Shown: positions 1-9,189, counted from the stretch's first letter. The stretch: 45,300 bases of DNA from Accumulibacter sp003538495 (GCF_029255145.1 NZ_JAPUVQ010000121.1:1-45300), one strand, 5' to 3'. The notes: generated from the letters alone by a model not told the origin. Program-made: numbers and translations.

Positions 1-270
1 AACCACAGCCGCCATCCCGCCACCCACGCAACCCCTTACACTGACCTTTTCAACCCTTCAACCTACATCACAGAGACAATCACTTCGCCGACCCTTCAGG
101 CTCATACCTGAATTGGAAAATACTACCCCGCAGATCGCTCTCGATCGCCAGGGTATACCGACCCACCGCGCCGGACAGACAGTGCCATGACTGAAGCGAG
201 GCAAAGGACAGCAGACAAGTTCGCGTACCAGACGTTCCAGCGCCGCTTCCGGACTTCCAAGGAACGATGC
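1..270. other. Left-edge stretch without a recognisable gene
   Basis: No gene is supported here. One plus frame is open from the window edge to a TGA at 109-111 (36 codons) and could be the tail of a gene starting outside the window, but the peptide is not recognisable. Longer minus-strand frames run through this stretch into the next gene; they have no visible ribosome site or family signature and look like GC-driven shadows. Confidence 0.4.
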
Positions 271-298
271 TAAAGTTCTGCCGGTGGTTTGCCGTAGA
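271..298 (+). promoter_or_regulatory. Candidate sigma-28 (FliA) type promoter
   Basis: TAAAGTTC at 271-278 and GCCGTAGA at 291-298 resemble the FliA consensus TAAAGTTT / GCCGATAA, with a 12-nt spacer (11 is usual). The element lies about 70 nt upstream of the ATG at 371 on the same strand. It would place the small gene there under flagellar/motility control. This is a sequence match only; no flagellar gene is visible in the window. Confidence 0.4.
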
Positions 299-370
299 CC
301 CGCTTGCCTGCCGATTGCCTGACGGCTGCCCAATTCTCCGGGCAGCGATTCCTTGACCGGGAGTAGGACA

Positions 371-709
371 ATGAGGATTCCAGCTGAAGTGGTACCACTC
401 GTCAGCAACGTCGGCAAACCGGAAACCGACGAGGTCAGAAAGACCGAACCGGTCAGCAGCTCGGCCATGGTCGGCAGCGAGCTGTCTGCCGCCCGGCGCG
501 AGCCGTCGCCACCGTTCAGCGATCACCAGCCGCGCCAGCCACCGCCGACCACCGCCCCGGCCGCTCCGCAGCCTGCAAACCAGCCGCTCGCCGTCGAGCG
601 AAGACAGGCCGAACGTCGCTCTGAAAAACGTCCGGTCCTGCTCGACACGCGCTCGCAGAGAGGGAGGCGGAAAGCAAGCGGGGATGTCAAGATCAGCATC
701 AAGGTCTGA
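371..709 (+). CDS. Small Arg/Pro-rich hypothetical protein
   Basis: Encodes 112 residues. The first half is Pro/Ser/Ala-rich and probably disordered. The second half carries a charged segment (VERRQAERRSEKRPVLLD, then TRSQRGRRKA) of the ERRxxxRR...VLLDTRS type that I recall from small uncharacterised betaproteobacterial proteins. The ATG at 371 is preferred over the TTG at 353 because GGGAGTAGG at 359-367 lies at suitable distance. No enzyme motif, signal peptide or membrane segment is visible. A sigma-28-like promoter about 70 nt upstream suggests, without proving, a motility link. Function unknown. Confidence 0.55.
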   Translation: MRIPAEVVPLVSNVGKPETDEVRKTEPVSSSAMVGSELSAARREPSPPFSDHQPRQPPPTTAPAAPQPANQPLAVERRQAERRSEKRPVLLDTRSQRGRRKASGDVKISIKV

Positions 710-762
710 CACGCTGCAAACCGCCGTCGTGCCCGCCAGCCATGGGCCGCGGACGCTGGAGA

Positions 763-1800
763 TCACACGACGATGGTCGGCGCCTCGCCCTCGTTGCGCA
801 GCGCGATGCTGCCGATGACCATCGCCGGCTCGGCGGCCTGCTGCAGGATCTGCAGCGCCTGCTGCACGCTCTCGCGGGCGACGACGACGACCATCCCGAT
901 GCCGCAGTTGAAGACGCGGTGCATTTCACTGTCGGCAACGCCACCTTCGTGCTGCAGCCAGTCGAACAGCCTGGGGCGGTGCCAGGCCGCCTGCGCGATC
1001 TCGGCCTTCACCCCGGCCGGCAGGATGCGCGGGACGTTGCCGGTCAGGCCGCCACCGGTGATGTGCGCCATGCCCTTCACCGGCAGAGCCTGCATCAGCG
1101 CCAGCAGCGGCTTGACGTAAATCCGCGTCGGCGCCATCAGCGCGTCGGCCAGGGTCTGTTCGCCGTCGAAAGCGGCGCCGAGATCGGCGCCCGAACGCGC
1201 GACGATCTTGCGCAGCAGCGAGTAGCCGTTGGCATGCGCGCCCGATGACGGCAGGCCAAGCAGGACGTCGCCCGGAACGATCGTCGACCCGTCGATGATT
1301 GCCGACTTTTCGACGACGCCGACCGCAAAACCGGCCAGATCGTACTCGCCCTCGGGATACATCCCCGGCATCTCGGCCGTCTCGCCGCCGATCAGCGCGC
1401 AGCCAGCCAACTCGCAGCCTCTGGCAATGCCTCTCACGACACGCGCCGCAATCGGCACGTCGAGCTTGCCGCAGGCCAGATAGTCGAGGAAGAAGAGCGG
1501 CTCGGCACCCTGAACCAGAATATCGTTCACGCTCATCGCCACCAGATCGATGCCGATGCTGTCGTGCCGCTGCAACTGGAACGCCAGCTTGAGTTTGGTG
1601 CCAACGCCATCGGTACCCGAGACCAGTACCGGCTCGCGATAGCTTTTCGGCACTTCGAACAAGGCGCCAAAGCCACCGATACCGCCGAGCACCCCCTGGC
1701 GAAGCGTTTTTCGGGCCAAGGGCTTGATTCGTTCGACCAGTTCATCGCCGGCATCGATGTCGACCCCGGCGTCACGATAGGAGAGGGATTCCTGAGTCAT
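763..1800 (-). CDS. purM: Phosphoribosylformylglycinamidine cyclo-ligase (AIR synthetase)
   Basis: Cytosolic ATP-dependent ring closure of FGAM to aminoimidazole ribonucleotide, fifth step of purine synthesis. The 345-residue product has the usual PurM length and begins MTQESLSYRDAGVDIDAG, a characteristic N terminus. The nucleotide/substrate loop GTDGVGTKLKLAFQ and the GGETAEMPGMY motif are intact. A frame extending to 1914 exists, but its extra 38 residues are unlike PurM, so the ATG at 1800 is taken. It is divergent from hda, a common arrangement in Betaproteobacteria; the 145-nt space between them should hold both promoters. Confidence 0.96.
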   Translation of the reverse strand: MTQESLSYRDAGVDIDAGDELVERIKPLARKTLRQGVLGGIGGFGALFEVPKSYREPVLVSGTDGVGTKLKLAFQLQRHDSIGIDLVAMSVNDILVQGAEPLFFLDYLACGKLDVPIAARVVRGIARGCELAGCALIGGETAEMPGMYPEGEYDLAGFAVGVVEKSAIIDGSTIVPGDVLLGLPSSGAHANGYSLLRKIVARSGADLGAAFDGEQTLADALMAPTRIYVKPLLALMQALPVKGMAHITGGGLTGNVPRILPAGVKAEIAQAAWHRPRLFDWLQHEGGVADSEMHRVFNCGIGMVVVVARESVQQALQILQQAAEPAMVIGSIALRNEGEAPTIVV

Positions 1801-1945
1801 CTTGTAGCGCGTCCCGAGCAAGGCTGGCGGATGCCGCGTAGTGGTAGAATGCACCACTCCGACCGCCCGATCCCGAATCTTATCCGAAATGGCCCTGCCG
1901 CGTGCTGATCGCACCGCAAACGCTCAGGCGTGAACCGTCCCTCCA

Positions 1946-2614
1946 ATGCGCCAACTGATCCTCGACCTGCTGCCCGACGCCAGGCCCAGCTTCGAGAATT
2001 TCGTCGCCGGCAGCAACGGCGAGGCGCTGACCGGGCTGGCCGCTTGGCTGGCAGAGAGCAACCGCGAGCCGCTGCTCTTTCTCTGGGGCGATGCGGGTGC
2101 CGGCAAGTCGCATCTGCTGCGCGCCAGCCAGGCCGCGTACAGCGACGCGCGACTGGACCCGGACCTGTCGGAGATCGCAGCGGACAGTACCGATGGCGCC
2201 TGGCACGCTGTCGACAACGTCGAAGCACTCGGCGAGCAGGGGCAGATCGCCCTGTTCAACCTGATCAACCGGTTGCCCAGCGGCGGCACCGGACGGCTGC
2301 TCGCGGCAGCTGGCGTACCGCCCCTGCAGCTGGATCTGCGCGAAGACCTGCGCACGCGGCTGGGCAGCGGCCTGATCTACCGACTGCAAGCGCTGAGCGA
2401 CCACGAGAAGCTGGCGGCGCTCGCCGAGCAGGCTCAGGCGCGCGGCCTGATCCTGCCGCCGGAAGCATTCAACTACCTGTTTTCGCGTGCGCCGCGCGAC
2501 ATGCGCAGCCTGGCGGCCTTGCTGATCACCATCGACCGCTACTCGATCGAGCACCAGCGTCCGGTCACCCTGCCGCTGCTGCGCGAAATTCTGCAGACTT
2601 CGCTGAACATCTGA
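1946..2614 (+). CDS. hda: DnaA regulatory inactivator Hda
   Basis: DnaA-paralogous AAA+ protein that, with the DNA-loaded sliding clamp, stimulates hydrolysis of DnaA-ATP and so limits re-initiation. The 222-residue length fits Hda, not full DnaA (no DNA-binding domain IV). QLILDL at residues 3-8 is a good beta-clamp-binding motif. The P-loop is GDAGAGKSH (about 48-56), and a sensor-2-like APRDMRSL follows near the C terminus. The Walker B position reads VDNVE, a weakened acidic pair. It is followed 20 nt later by the HAD phosphatase, probably in one transcript. Confidence 0.93.
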   Translation: MRQLILDLLPDARPSFENFVAGSNGEALTGLAAWLAESNREPLLFLWGDAGAGKSHLLRASQAAYSDARLDPDLSEIAADSTDGAWHAVDNVEALGEQGQIALFNLINRLPSGGTGRLLAAAGVPPLQLDLREDLRTRLGSGLIYRLQALSDHEKLAALAEQAQARGLILPPEAFNYLFSRAPRDMRSLAALLITIDRYSIEHQRPVTLPLLREILQTSLNI

Positions 2615-2633
2615 CCTGCCCGAAAACACAACG

Positions 2634-3299
2634 ATGGATCTTGTCCTCTTCGACCTCGACAACACCCTGATCGCTGGCGACAGCGACTTTGAATGGGCTC
2701 AGTTCCTGATCGCCAAGGGCGTTCTCGACCGCGCCCTGTACGAAGCGCGCAATATCGAGTTCTACGAGCAGTACAAAGCCGGCACGCTTGACATCGACGT
2801 CTTTCTCGACTTCCAGTTGCAACCCCTGGCGCACCACCCGCGCCGCGTACTCGACGCCTGGCTCGGCGAATTCATGACGCGCCACATTCTGCCGATGCTC
2901 GGCGCGAAGGCGCGGGCGCTGGTTCGCCAGCACCGCGAAAGCGGCGCGCTGTGCGCCATCGTCACCGCCACCAACAGCTTTGTCACCGCGCCGCTGGTCC
3001 GCGAACTGGGGATCGCGCACCTGATCGCCACCATTCCGGCGCAGGAGAACGGCCAATTCACCGGGCAGCCACGCGGCACTCCCTCGTTCCGTGAAGGCAA
3101 GGTCACGCGCGTCAACGAATGGCTCGAAGCGATGGGGCTGTGGTGGGGCAGTTTCGAACGCAGCTGGTTCTACAGCGATTCGCAAAACGACCTGCCCCTG
3201 CTGTCGAGGGTCAGCAACCCGGTCGCGGTCGACCCCGATCCGACCCTGCGGGCCCGCGCCGAAGCGTCCGGCTGGCCGGTGCTGAGTCTGCTCGGCTGA
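2634..3299 (+). CDS. HAD-superfamily subfamily IB phosphatase (SerB-like)
   Basis: The 221-residue product has all HAD motifs: motif I DLDNT (residues 7-11, nucleophile D7), motif II TATNS, a lysine in EGKVTR and motif III SDSQNDLPLL. The helical cap after motif I and the motif spacing match the IB (phosphoserine phosphatase-like) group. Proteins of this type commonly sit between hda and pcnB in Betaproteobacteria. The substrate cannot be read from sequence; a small phosphomonoester such as phosphoserine or histidinol phosphate is possible. It probably shares a transcript with hda. Confidence 0.88.
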   Translation: MDLVLFDLDNTLIAGDSDFEWAQFLIAKGVLDRALYEARNIEFYEQYKAGTLDIDVFLDFQLQPLAHHPRRVLDAWLGEFMTRHILPMLGAKARALVRQHRESGALCAIVTATNSFVTAPLVRELGIAHLIATIPAQENGQFTGQPRGTPSFREGKVTRVNEWLEAMGLWWGSFERSWFYSDSQNDLPLLSRVSNPVAVDPDPTLRARAEASGWPVLSLLG

Positions 3300-3405
3300 C
3301 CTCGATCGCCGGGCGAAGACCGATGGTGAACAGAATATCGGCTATGATGCGGCGCCGGCAGCACCAGCCAACGCCCAGAGCAGAATCAGGAACCAGACAC
3401 GATCG

Positions 3406-4761
3406 ATGATCCGCAAGTTCATATCCCGCGTTCTCGGACGAAAAGGCCCCGAGCGCCCCAACGAACCGGCGATCATCGCCCTCGCCCAGCATGGTCTGCA
3501 GCGCGACCAGATCAGCCGTGGCTGCCAGCGTACCGTCGAGGGACTGCAGGAGAATGGCTACCAGGCCTACATCGTCGGCGGCGCCGTTCGCGACCTGCTC
3601 GCCGGCCTGAAGCCGAAGGACTTCGACGTCGCCACCAATGCCACGCCGGAGCAGGTACGCCACTGTTTCCGCCGATCGCGGATCATTGGTCGCCGCTTCC
3701 AGATCGTGCACGTCAGCATGGGGGCGGAAACCATCGAAGTGACGACTTTCCGCGGCCATCACGGCGAACACGCCGGCAACAAGGCACAAACCGACGAGCA
3801 AGGCCGGGTGCTGCGCGACAACGTCTTCGGCAGCCAGGCCGAGGACGCCGCACGGCGCGACTTCACGGTCAACGCGCTGTACTACGACCCGACTTCCGAG
3901 ACCATCACCGATTACCACCACGGTGTCGCCGACCTGCAGCAGAAGACGCTGCGGATGATCGGCGACCCGAAAACGCGCTACCGGGAAGACCCGGTGCGGA
4001 TGCTGCGCGCCGTCCGCCTGGCGGCCAAACTTGGCCTGACCATCGACCCGGCGGCCAGCGGGCCGATCCGCGAGATGTCCGAGTTGATCGACAACGTGCC
4101 GCCCTCACGGCTGTTCGACGAGATGCTCAAGCTGCTCACCTCGGGCCACGCCCTGCATTGTGTTCGGCAACTGCGCGAAGAGGGGCTGCACAATGGCCTG
4201 CTGCCGCTGCTCGACGTGATTCTCGGACAGCCGCTCGGCGAGCGCTTCGTGATGCTTGCCCTGGAAGCGACCGACCGCCGCGTCGCCGAGGGAAAACCGA
4301 TCTCTCCCGGCTTCCTGTTCGCGACCCTGCTCTGGCACGAGGTGCTGGCCAAATGGCAGCTGTTCAAGAGCGGCGGCGAACCGGCGACGCCGGCGCTCTT
4401 CCTGGCGATGGACGAGGTGCTTGAGGTGCAGGCCGAGAAGCTCGCGATCACCCGTCGCATCGCTGGCGACATCAAGGACATCTGGGCCTTGCAGCCACGC
4501 TTCGAACAGCGCTCCGGCAAGCGGCCCTACGGCGTCCTGCAGCATCCACGCTTCAAGGCCGGCTACGACTTCCTGCTGCTGCGCGCCGAGTCCGGCGAAC
4601 TGGAACCGGCGACCAGCGTCTGGTGGACCGAATTCCTGCATGCCAGCGACGAGGCCCGGGCGGCGATGCTGTTGCCGCCAACGCCGGGCGAGGCAAGAAA
4701 GCGCCGCCGCCGTCGGCGCCCACCGGCCATCACCGGCCAAACCCCCAACCTTCAGGAATGA
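3406..4761 (+). CDS. pcnB: Poly(A) polymerase I
   Basis: Adds 3' poly(A) tails to RNA, promoting degradation by exonucleases; cytoplasmic. The 451 residues are close to the enterobacterial enzyme. The nucleotidyltransferase head is visible as IVGGAVRDLLAG followed by the catalytic acid pair DFD (72-74), then RRDFTVNALYYDP and EDPVRMLRAVRLAAKLG, which are class II CCA/poly(A) polymerase signatures. The C terminus ends in an Arg/Lys tract (ARKRRRRRRPP), the usual PcnB basic tail that separates it from CCA-adding enzymes. TATGAT at 3343-3348 could be a -10 box. Its stop overlaps the folK start (ATGA), implying translational coupling. Confidence 0.94.
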   Translation: MIRKFISRVLGRKGPERPNEPAIIALAQHGLQRDQISRGCQRTVEGLQENGYQAYIVGGAVRDLLAGLKPKDFDVATNATPEQVRHCFRRSRIIGRRFQIVHVSMGAETIEVTTFRGHHGEHAGNKAQTDEQGRVLRDNVFGSQAEDAARRDFTVNALYYDPTSETITDYHHGVADLQQKTLRMIGDPKTRYREDPVRMLRAVRLAAKLGLTIDPAASGPIREMSELIDNVPPSRLFDEMLKLLTSGHALHCVRQLREEGLHNGLLPLLDVILGQPLGERFVMLALEATDRRVAEGKPISPGFLFATLLWHEVLAKWQLFKSGGEPATPALFLAMDEVLEVQAEKLAITRRIAGDIKDIWALQPRFEQRSGKRPYGVLQHPRFKAGYDFLLLRAESGELEPATSVWWTEFLHASDEARAAMLLPPTPGEARKRRRRRRPPAITGQTPNLQE

Positions 4762-5345
4762 CGCGCGGACAGGCGACTGCCCTGCCGGCAGCGCCGGTTC
4801 GGGACCGCCACAGCCAGGAACGGGCTGCCGAAGCCTCGCCAGCCTGCCAGCCGCAGAGTCGTGCGCATCTGGCCTTCGTTGCGCTCGGCGCCAACCTCGA
4901 CGATCCCCTGGCGCAGGTCCGCGCTGCCGGCGCGGCGCTGGCCAGCACGCCCGCGTCGCGACTGCGACGTGTCTCGTCGCTGTATCGCACGGCGCCGGTC
5001 GGAATCCGCGGTCAGGGCGATTTCATCAACGCCGTCGCGGTTCTCGAAACCGCGCTCGCGCCGCAGCAACTGCTCGACGCGCTGTTTGCCATCGAACGCC
5101 GGTTTGGCCGGTGCCGCGAGTATCATCATGCGCCCCGCACGCTCGACCTCGATCTGCTGCTCTACGACGACCTGATCGTCGACAGCGCACGACTGAGCCT
5201 ACCGCACCCGCGCATGCACTTGCGCGCCTTTGTCCTCGCGCCCTTGCTCGAAATCGCCCCGCTGGTGCGGATTCCGGGGCGCGGCCAGGCTGCCGCCTGG
5301 CTCCCGGCCGTCAGCTTGCAACGCATCGAGAAGCTGCGCGAATAG
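4758..5345 (+). CDS. folK: 2-amino-4-hydroxy-6-hydroxymethyldihydropteridine pyrophosphokinase
   Basis: Transfers pyrophosphate from ATP to 6-hydroxymethyl-dihydropterin in folate synthesis. HPPK motifs are all present: FVALGANLDDPLAQV, SLYRTAPVG, GDFINAVAVLET, and the metal/ATP signature RTLDLDLLLYDD followed by LPHPRMHLRAFVL. The 195-residue product is longer than most HPPKs because about 35 residues, Ala/Arg/Gln-rich and unlike the family, precede the core. The start at 4758 overlaps the pcnB stop by four bases. A downstream start would give a standard-length enzyme, so the N terminus is the uncertain part. folK next to pcnB is a recurrent proteobacterial pair. Confidence 0.92.
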   Translation: MTRGQATALPAAPVRDRHSQERAAEASPACQPQSRAHLAFVALGANLDDPLAQVRAAGAALASTPASRLRRVSSLYRTAPVGIRGQGDFINAVAVLETALAPQQLLDALFAIERRFGRCREYHHAPRTLDLDLLLYDDLIVDSARLSLPHPRMHLRAFVLAPLLEIAPLVRIPGRGQAAAWLPAVSLQRIEKLRE

Positions 5346-5359
5346 AGTCCGCACGGTTC

Positions 5360-5386
5360 GCATTCATCGCATTCATCGCATTCATC
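5360..5386. repeat. Three tandem copies of a 9-bp unit
   Basis: GCATTCATC is repeated three times without a break just after the folK stop and before the convergent signalling gene. It is non-coding and a multiple of three. A simple satellite; no function is evident. Confidence 0.8.
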
Positions 5387-5422
5387 GGCGGCTGATCGAC
5401 GCGCCGGCCAGCGGCGCGTATT

Positions 5423-8400
5423 TCAGACTCTCTGGCCGCTGCTTCGCGGTTTGACGATCGCCTCGTAGTACGCAAAGGCATCGCGGAGGTGCTCGCGCAG
5501 CTGACTCTCTTCCCACGGCTTGGTCAGCAACTTGTAGATCGACCCCTGATTGACCGCATCGATGATCGAATCGAGCTGGGTGTAGCCGGAAATGACCAGG
5601 CGCACCGTGTCGGGATGGAGAAGCTTGACCCGCCCCAGGAACTCGGTACCGCTCATTTGCGGCATCCGCTGGTCGGAGAGGATTACCTGTATCTCGTTGC
5701 TGGCCAGCAACACCAGCGCCTCTTGTCCGCTGGTCGCGGTCAGGACGCGGTAGCCCTGGCCACGCAGGACCCGGCGGATGGACGAAAGGATGTTCGGCTC
5801 GTCGTCAACCACCAGCAGGGTGCGCACGTCGGACGGCGCGTCGCTGATCGCCAGCGATGCGCCCTGGACGATCAGGCGCGCGAATTCGTCCGCCGCAACG
5901 GCCGCGCTGAACAGGTAGCCCTGCATCTGGTCGCAACCGTTCTTTCTCAGGTAACCCAGTTGCGCTTCGGTTTCGACGCCTTCAGCAACGACCTTGAGTT
6001 GCATGCGATGCGCCAGGGCAATCACCGAGGTGGCGATATTGGCTGCCTTGGGGTCGGTGACGATATCGTTGACGAAAGAGCGGTCGATCTTCAGTTCATC
6101 GACCGGAAAGCGACTCAGATAGCTGAGGCTGGAATAGCCGGTGCCAAAGTCGTCCAGCGAGAGGCCGACGCCGATGGCTCGGAGCCGCAGGAGTCGCTCG
6201 ATGGCCTGGCCCGGTGCGGCCATCAGCATGCTCTCGGTCAATTCAAGTCCCAGCATCCGTGGGTCGACGCCGTGGCGGCTCAGCGCGCCGGCCACCACCG
6301 ACTCGAGTTCGTTGCTCGCGAACTGGCGCGCCGAGACGTTCACCGCCACCTTGACCGCCGGCAGGCCGGCTTCGGTCCAGGCGCGAATCTGACGGCACGC
6401 CTCGTCGATCACCCACGCCCCGATCGGGACAATCAAGCCGCTTCGTTCTGCCAGGGGGATGAAGCTGCCGGGCGGCACCAGGCCGACGCCTGGCCGCTGC
6501 CAGCGCAGCAGCGCTTCCGCGCCGACGATCAAGCCGCTGCCGAGATCGAGCTTCGGCTGATAATGCAGCAGCAGTTCGCCCTGACTCAGCACGCGCCGCA
6601 GCGCATTTTCCGTCTCCAGCCGCTCGAGCGCACCCTGGCCGAGTTCGCCGGTGTACAGCGCGTACTGATTGCCGCCTCGATCCTTGGCGCGGTGCATGGC
6701 CGCGGTCGCGCTGCGCAGCAGATCGTTGGTCGTCGTCGCGTCTTGAGGAAAGACGCTGACGCCGACGCTGGCACGCGCGTAGGCTTCGTGCCCGTCGGCC
6801 AGGACAAACGGCGCTGCGAGAATGGCCAGCAGGTCACGCGCGGTGCTTTCCGCATGTTCGGCAGCCTGGCGGCCTTCCAGGACGACAGCGAATTCGTCCG
6901 CGGCCAGGCGTCCCAAGGTATCTTCCTGGCGCAGCCGGGCGCGCAGGCGAGCACTGACAGCCAGCAGCAGTTCATCGCCGAGCGCGTGACCGAGGCTCTC
7001 GTTCACTTCCTTGAAGTGGTCCAGATTGATGATCAGCACGGCTGTCTTGCCGTCCTCCCGCTGCGCGCGGTCAAGGCCGTGCTGCAGCAGCGAGCGCAAC
7101 AACAGGCGATTCGGCAGCCCGGTCAACGGATCGTAGTGCGCCAGACGCTCGACCTGCTCCTGGCTGCGCTTGAGCTTGGTCAGATCGGTGAACACGCCGA
7201 CGTAATGCGACGGACGCCCCTGTTCGTCCCGGACCACGCTCAGCGTCGCCCATTGCAGGTAGATCTCCCCGTCGGCGCGTCGATTCCAGACCTCGCCCTG
7301 CCAATGACCCGTCTGCACCAGGCTGGCCCACATCGCCTGGTAAAACGGTCGATCATGGCGCCCGGACTGCAGGAAGCGCGGATTCCTGCCGATCGCTTCG
7401 CTCGCCGCGTAAGCGGTGATTTCGCAGAAGCCCGGGTTGACGCTGATGATCTCGCCGGTCAGGTCGGTGATGATCACGCCGTCGCGGGTGCTGTCCAGCG
7501 CCGTCGCCTGCAACCGTTGGCGTTCGCGGAAAGCGTGCTCGGCGCTCAGGTCGTTCCAGCTACCGATCACTTCGACCGGCTGTCCCTTGGCATCGCGAAG
7601 CAGGCGCATGTCGTCGCGTAGCCAGCGGACCGCACCGGTACTGTCGTGAAAGCGGTACTCGTGCGTCAGGCTTCCCTCCCCCAACAGGCGAGGCTGCGCG
7701 TTCAGGACGCGGTTGCGATCGTCGACATGCAGGTGCGTCGTCCACCAGCCGGGCGCCAGGCATTCGGCAGGCGGGAAACCCATTACCCGGCTGATGTTGT
7801 CGCTGATCCAGGCCGGCAACAGGCGCGTGCCATCGACGCGCAGCGCGTAAAGTATCGTCGGACTGGCCGACAGCAGATGCGCCAGGCGGGTGCTGGTCTG
7901 GCGCAGACTCGCCTGCTCGCGGCGCAGTTGCGCCTGCTTGAGCGCGCTCTCCAGAATCGCCGGCAGCCCCTCAAGATAGCGCTCCTTCTTGATCACGTAA
8001 TCTTCGAGGCCCAGCCGCAAGGCGGCGGCGACGACATCCTCGCCGCCCTGGCCGGTGACCAGAACGATCGGCAGCTCCAGCCCGCGCTGATCGCGCACCG
8101 TTTTGGCCACTTCCAGCGCGTTCAGCGCCGGCAACTGGTAATCGAGCAACAGCAGATCGTAGTCAGGTGCGTCGTCGGCATGTTCCGGCAGGTGTGCCAG
8201 CACTTCCTCGCCGCTGCCGACCACTTCGAGCCGGAAGAGCGGCGCGTGCTCGGCGAAATGGCGAAGCGTAAGGTCGATGTCAAAGCGGTTGTGTTCGGCG
8301 TACAGTACGCGAACGAGCCGCCCCTTGCGGGCAAAATCGCTGCGAAAACGATTGAGCGCGCCCGCCAGCACGCGTGCCAGGCGGTCAGCATAGTGGCCGT

Positions 8401-8731
8401 GCTTGCACAGGTAGTCGTCGGCCCCCGCCTTCAGCGCGGCCAGTGCAGACGCCTCGTCGCCGGAGCCGGTGAGGACGACAAAGGCCAACGGCAAGCCTCG
8501 CCCGCGCACGTGCGCCAGCAAGTCGAGGCCGCTGCCGTCGGGAAGCTTCAGGTCGGCGAGAATCGCTTCGAAATCCGCGGCGCCGGCCTGCAGGCGCTCG
8601 ATTGCGGCGCCGACGGTGGTCACGATCTCGACCGTCGTATCGGGTGCGCTACTGGCCAGAGCCCGGCGACCCAGGTCCGCGTCAGCAGAATTGTCCTCGA
8701 GAAACAGGATGCGGCTGGGAACGGTATGCAT
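5423..8731 (-). CDS. Multi-domain response regulator: REC-REC-PAS-PAS-GGDEF(degenerate)-EAL-REC
   Basis: A 1102-residue cytoplasmic signalling protein. Two receiver domains come first (about 7-120 and 125-250; phospho-acceptor Asp in ADLKLP and LLDYQLP), then two PAS domains (about 265-520), GGDEF (about 530-690), EAL (about 705-950) and a third receiver at the C terminus (VVDDEPN, LSDQRMP, TKPWEE). The GGDEF signature reads AADEF, so cyclase activity is probably lost. The EAL domain keeps EALLRW, ELTES, DDFGTGYSS, KIDRSF and EGVET, so it is probably an active c-di-GMP phosphodiesterase. The ATG at 8731 is chosen because the GTG at 8782 would overlap the upstream gene. Upstream lies a small receiver, likely its operon partner. 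Confidence 0.9.
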   Translation of the reverse strand: MHTVPSRILFLEDNSADADLGRRALASSAPDTTVEIVTTVGAAIERLQAGAADFEAILADLKLPDGSGLDLLAHVRGRGLPLAFVVLTGSGDEASALAALKAGADDYLCKHGHYADRLARVLAGALNRFRSDFARKGRLVRVLYAEHNRFDIDLTLRHFAEHAPLFRLEVVGSGEEVLAHLPEHADDAPDYDLLLLDYQLPALNALEVAKTVRDQRGLELPIVLVTGQGGEDVVAAALRLGLEDYVIKKERYLEGLPAILESALKQAQLRREQASLRQTSTRLAHLLSASPTILYALRVDGTRLLPAWISDNISRVMGFPPAECLAPGWWTTHLHVDDRNRVLNAQPRLLGEGSLTHEYRFHDSTGAVRWLRDDMRLLRDAKGQPVEVIGSWNDLSAEHAFRERQRLQATALDSTRDGVIITDLTGEIISVNPGFCEITAYAASEAIGRNPRFLQSGRHDRPFYQAMWASLVQTGHWQGEVWNRRADGEIYLQWATLSVVRDEQGRPSHYVGVFTDLTKLKRSQEQVERLAHYDPLTGLPNRLLLRSLLQHGLDRAQREDGKTAVLIINLDHFKEVNESLGHALGDELLLAVSARLRARLRQEDTLGRLAADEFAVVLEGRQAAEHAESTARDLLAILAAPFVLADGHEAYARASVGVSVFPQDATTTNDLLRSATAAMHRAKDRGGNQYALYTGELGQGALERLETENALRRVLSQGELLLHYQPKLDLGSGLIVGAEALLRWQRPGVGLVPPGSFIPLAERSGLIVPIGAWVIDEACRQIRAWTEAGLPAVKVAVNVSARQFASNELESVVAGALSRHGVDPRMLGLELTESMLMAAPGQAIERLLRLRAIGVGLSLDDFGTGYSSLSYLSRFPVDELKIDRSFVNDIVTDPKAANIATSVIALAHRMQLKVVAEGVETEAQLGYLRKNGCDQMQGYLFSAAVAADEFARLIVQGASLAISDAPSDVRTLLVVDDEPNILSSIRRVLRGQGYRVLTATSGQEALVLLASNEIQVILSDQRMPQMSGTEFLGRVKLLHPDTVRLVISGYTQLDSIIDAVNQGSIYKLLTKPWEESQLREHLRDAFAYYEAIVKPRSSGQRV

Positions 8732-8754
8732 CGTCGCTGGATCCTTTGTGCTGG

Positions 8755-9186
8755 TCAGCGCGGCGGCGCGTTGAGCATGCACCAGTACATCTCGACCTGC
8801 GCCGCGACCTCGACGAACTTGACGAAATCGACCGGTTTGACGATGTACGAATTGGCACCGAGGCGATAGGCCGCTTCGACATCCTTGTCCTCTTCGGAGG
8901 TCGTCAGCACGACTACCGGGATGTTATGGCTGATCGAATTGGCTTTCAATTGCCTCAGCACCTCCAGACCATCGATCCGCGGCAGCTTCAGGTCGAGCAG
9001 GATCAGCAGCGGCAGCACTTCGGCGGCGCTCCACCGGGGAATCCAGGCCAGAGCCTCATCACCGTCGCGCGCCACGTGCACCGGGTTGGCCAGCCGCCTT
9101 TTGGCAAAGGCGCGCAGCGTCAGATCAACGTCGGCCGGATTGTCTTCGATCAGAAATATCGGGCGATTCGATACGTCCATGTTCAT
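8755..9186 (-). CDS. Rcp1-like single-domain response regulator
   Basis: A 143-residue stand-alone receiver with no output domain. FLIEDNPAD gives the acidic pocket, LLDLKLP the phospho-acceptor Asp, VLTTS the conserved Thr and VKPVDF the conserved Lys. The spacing and NPADV start match the Rcp1 family, which normally receives phosphate from a phytochrome-type or PAS histidine kinase encoded nearby. The ATG at 9186 is supported by AGGAG at about 9193-9197; the longer frame to 9423 has no receiver features. It ends 23 nt before the large REC/EAL protein. No intact kinase lies next to it, only a possible remnant upstream. Confidence 0.9.
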   Translation of the reverse strand: MNMDVSNRPIFLIEDNPADVDLTLRAFAKRRLANPVHVARDGDEALAWIPRWSAAEVLPLLILLDLKLPRIDGLEVLRQLKANSISHNIPVVVLTTSEEDKDVEAAYRLGANSYIVKPVDFVKFVEVAAQVEMYWCMLNAPPR

Positions 9187-9189
9187 GCG

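Noticed and set aside
5489..7621. 710-codon plus-strand frame opposite the multi-domain regulator
   Set aside because: GC-driven antisense shadow; the minus strand carries complete REC/PAS/GGDEF/EAL domains and this frame carries none.
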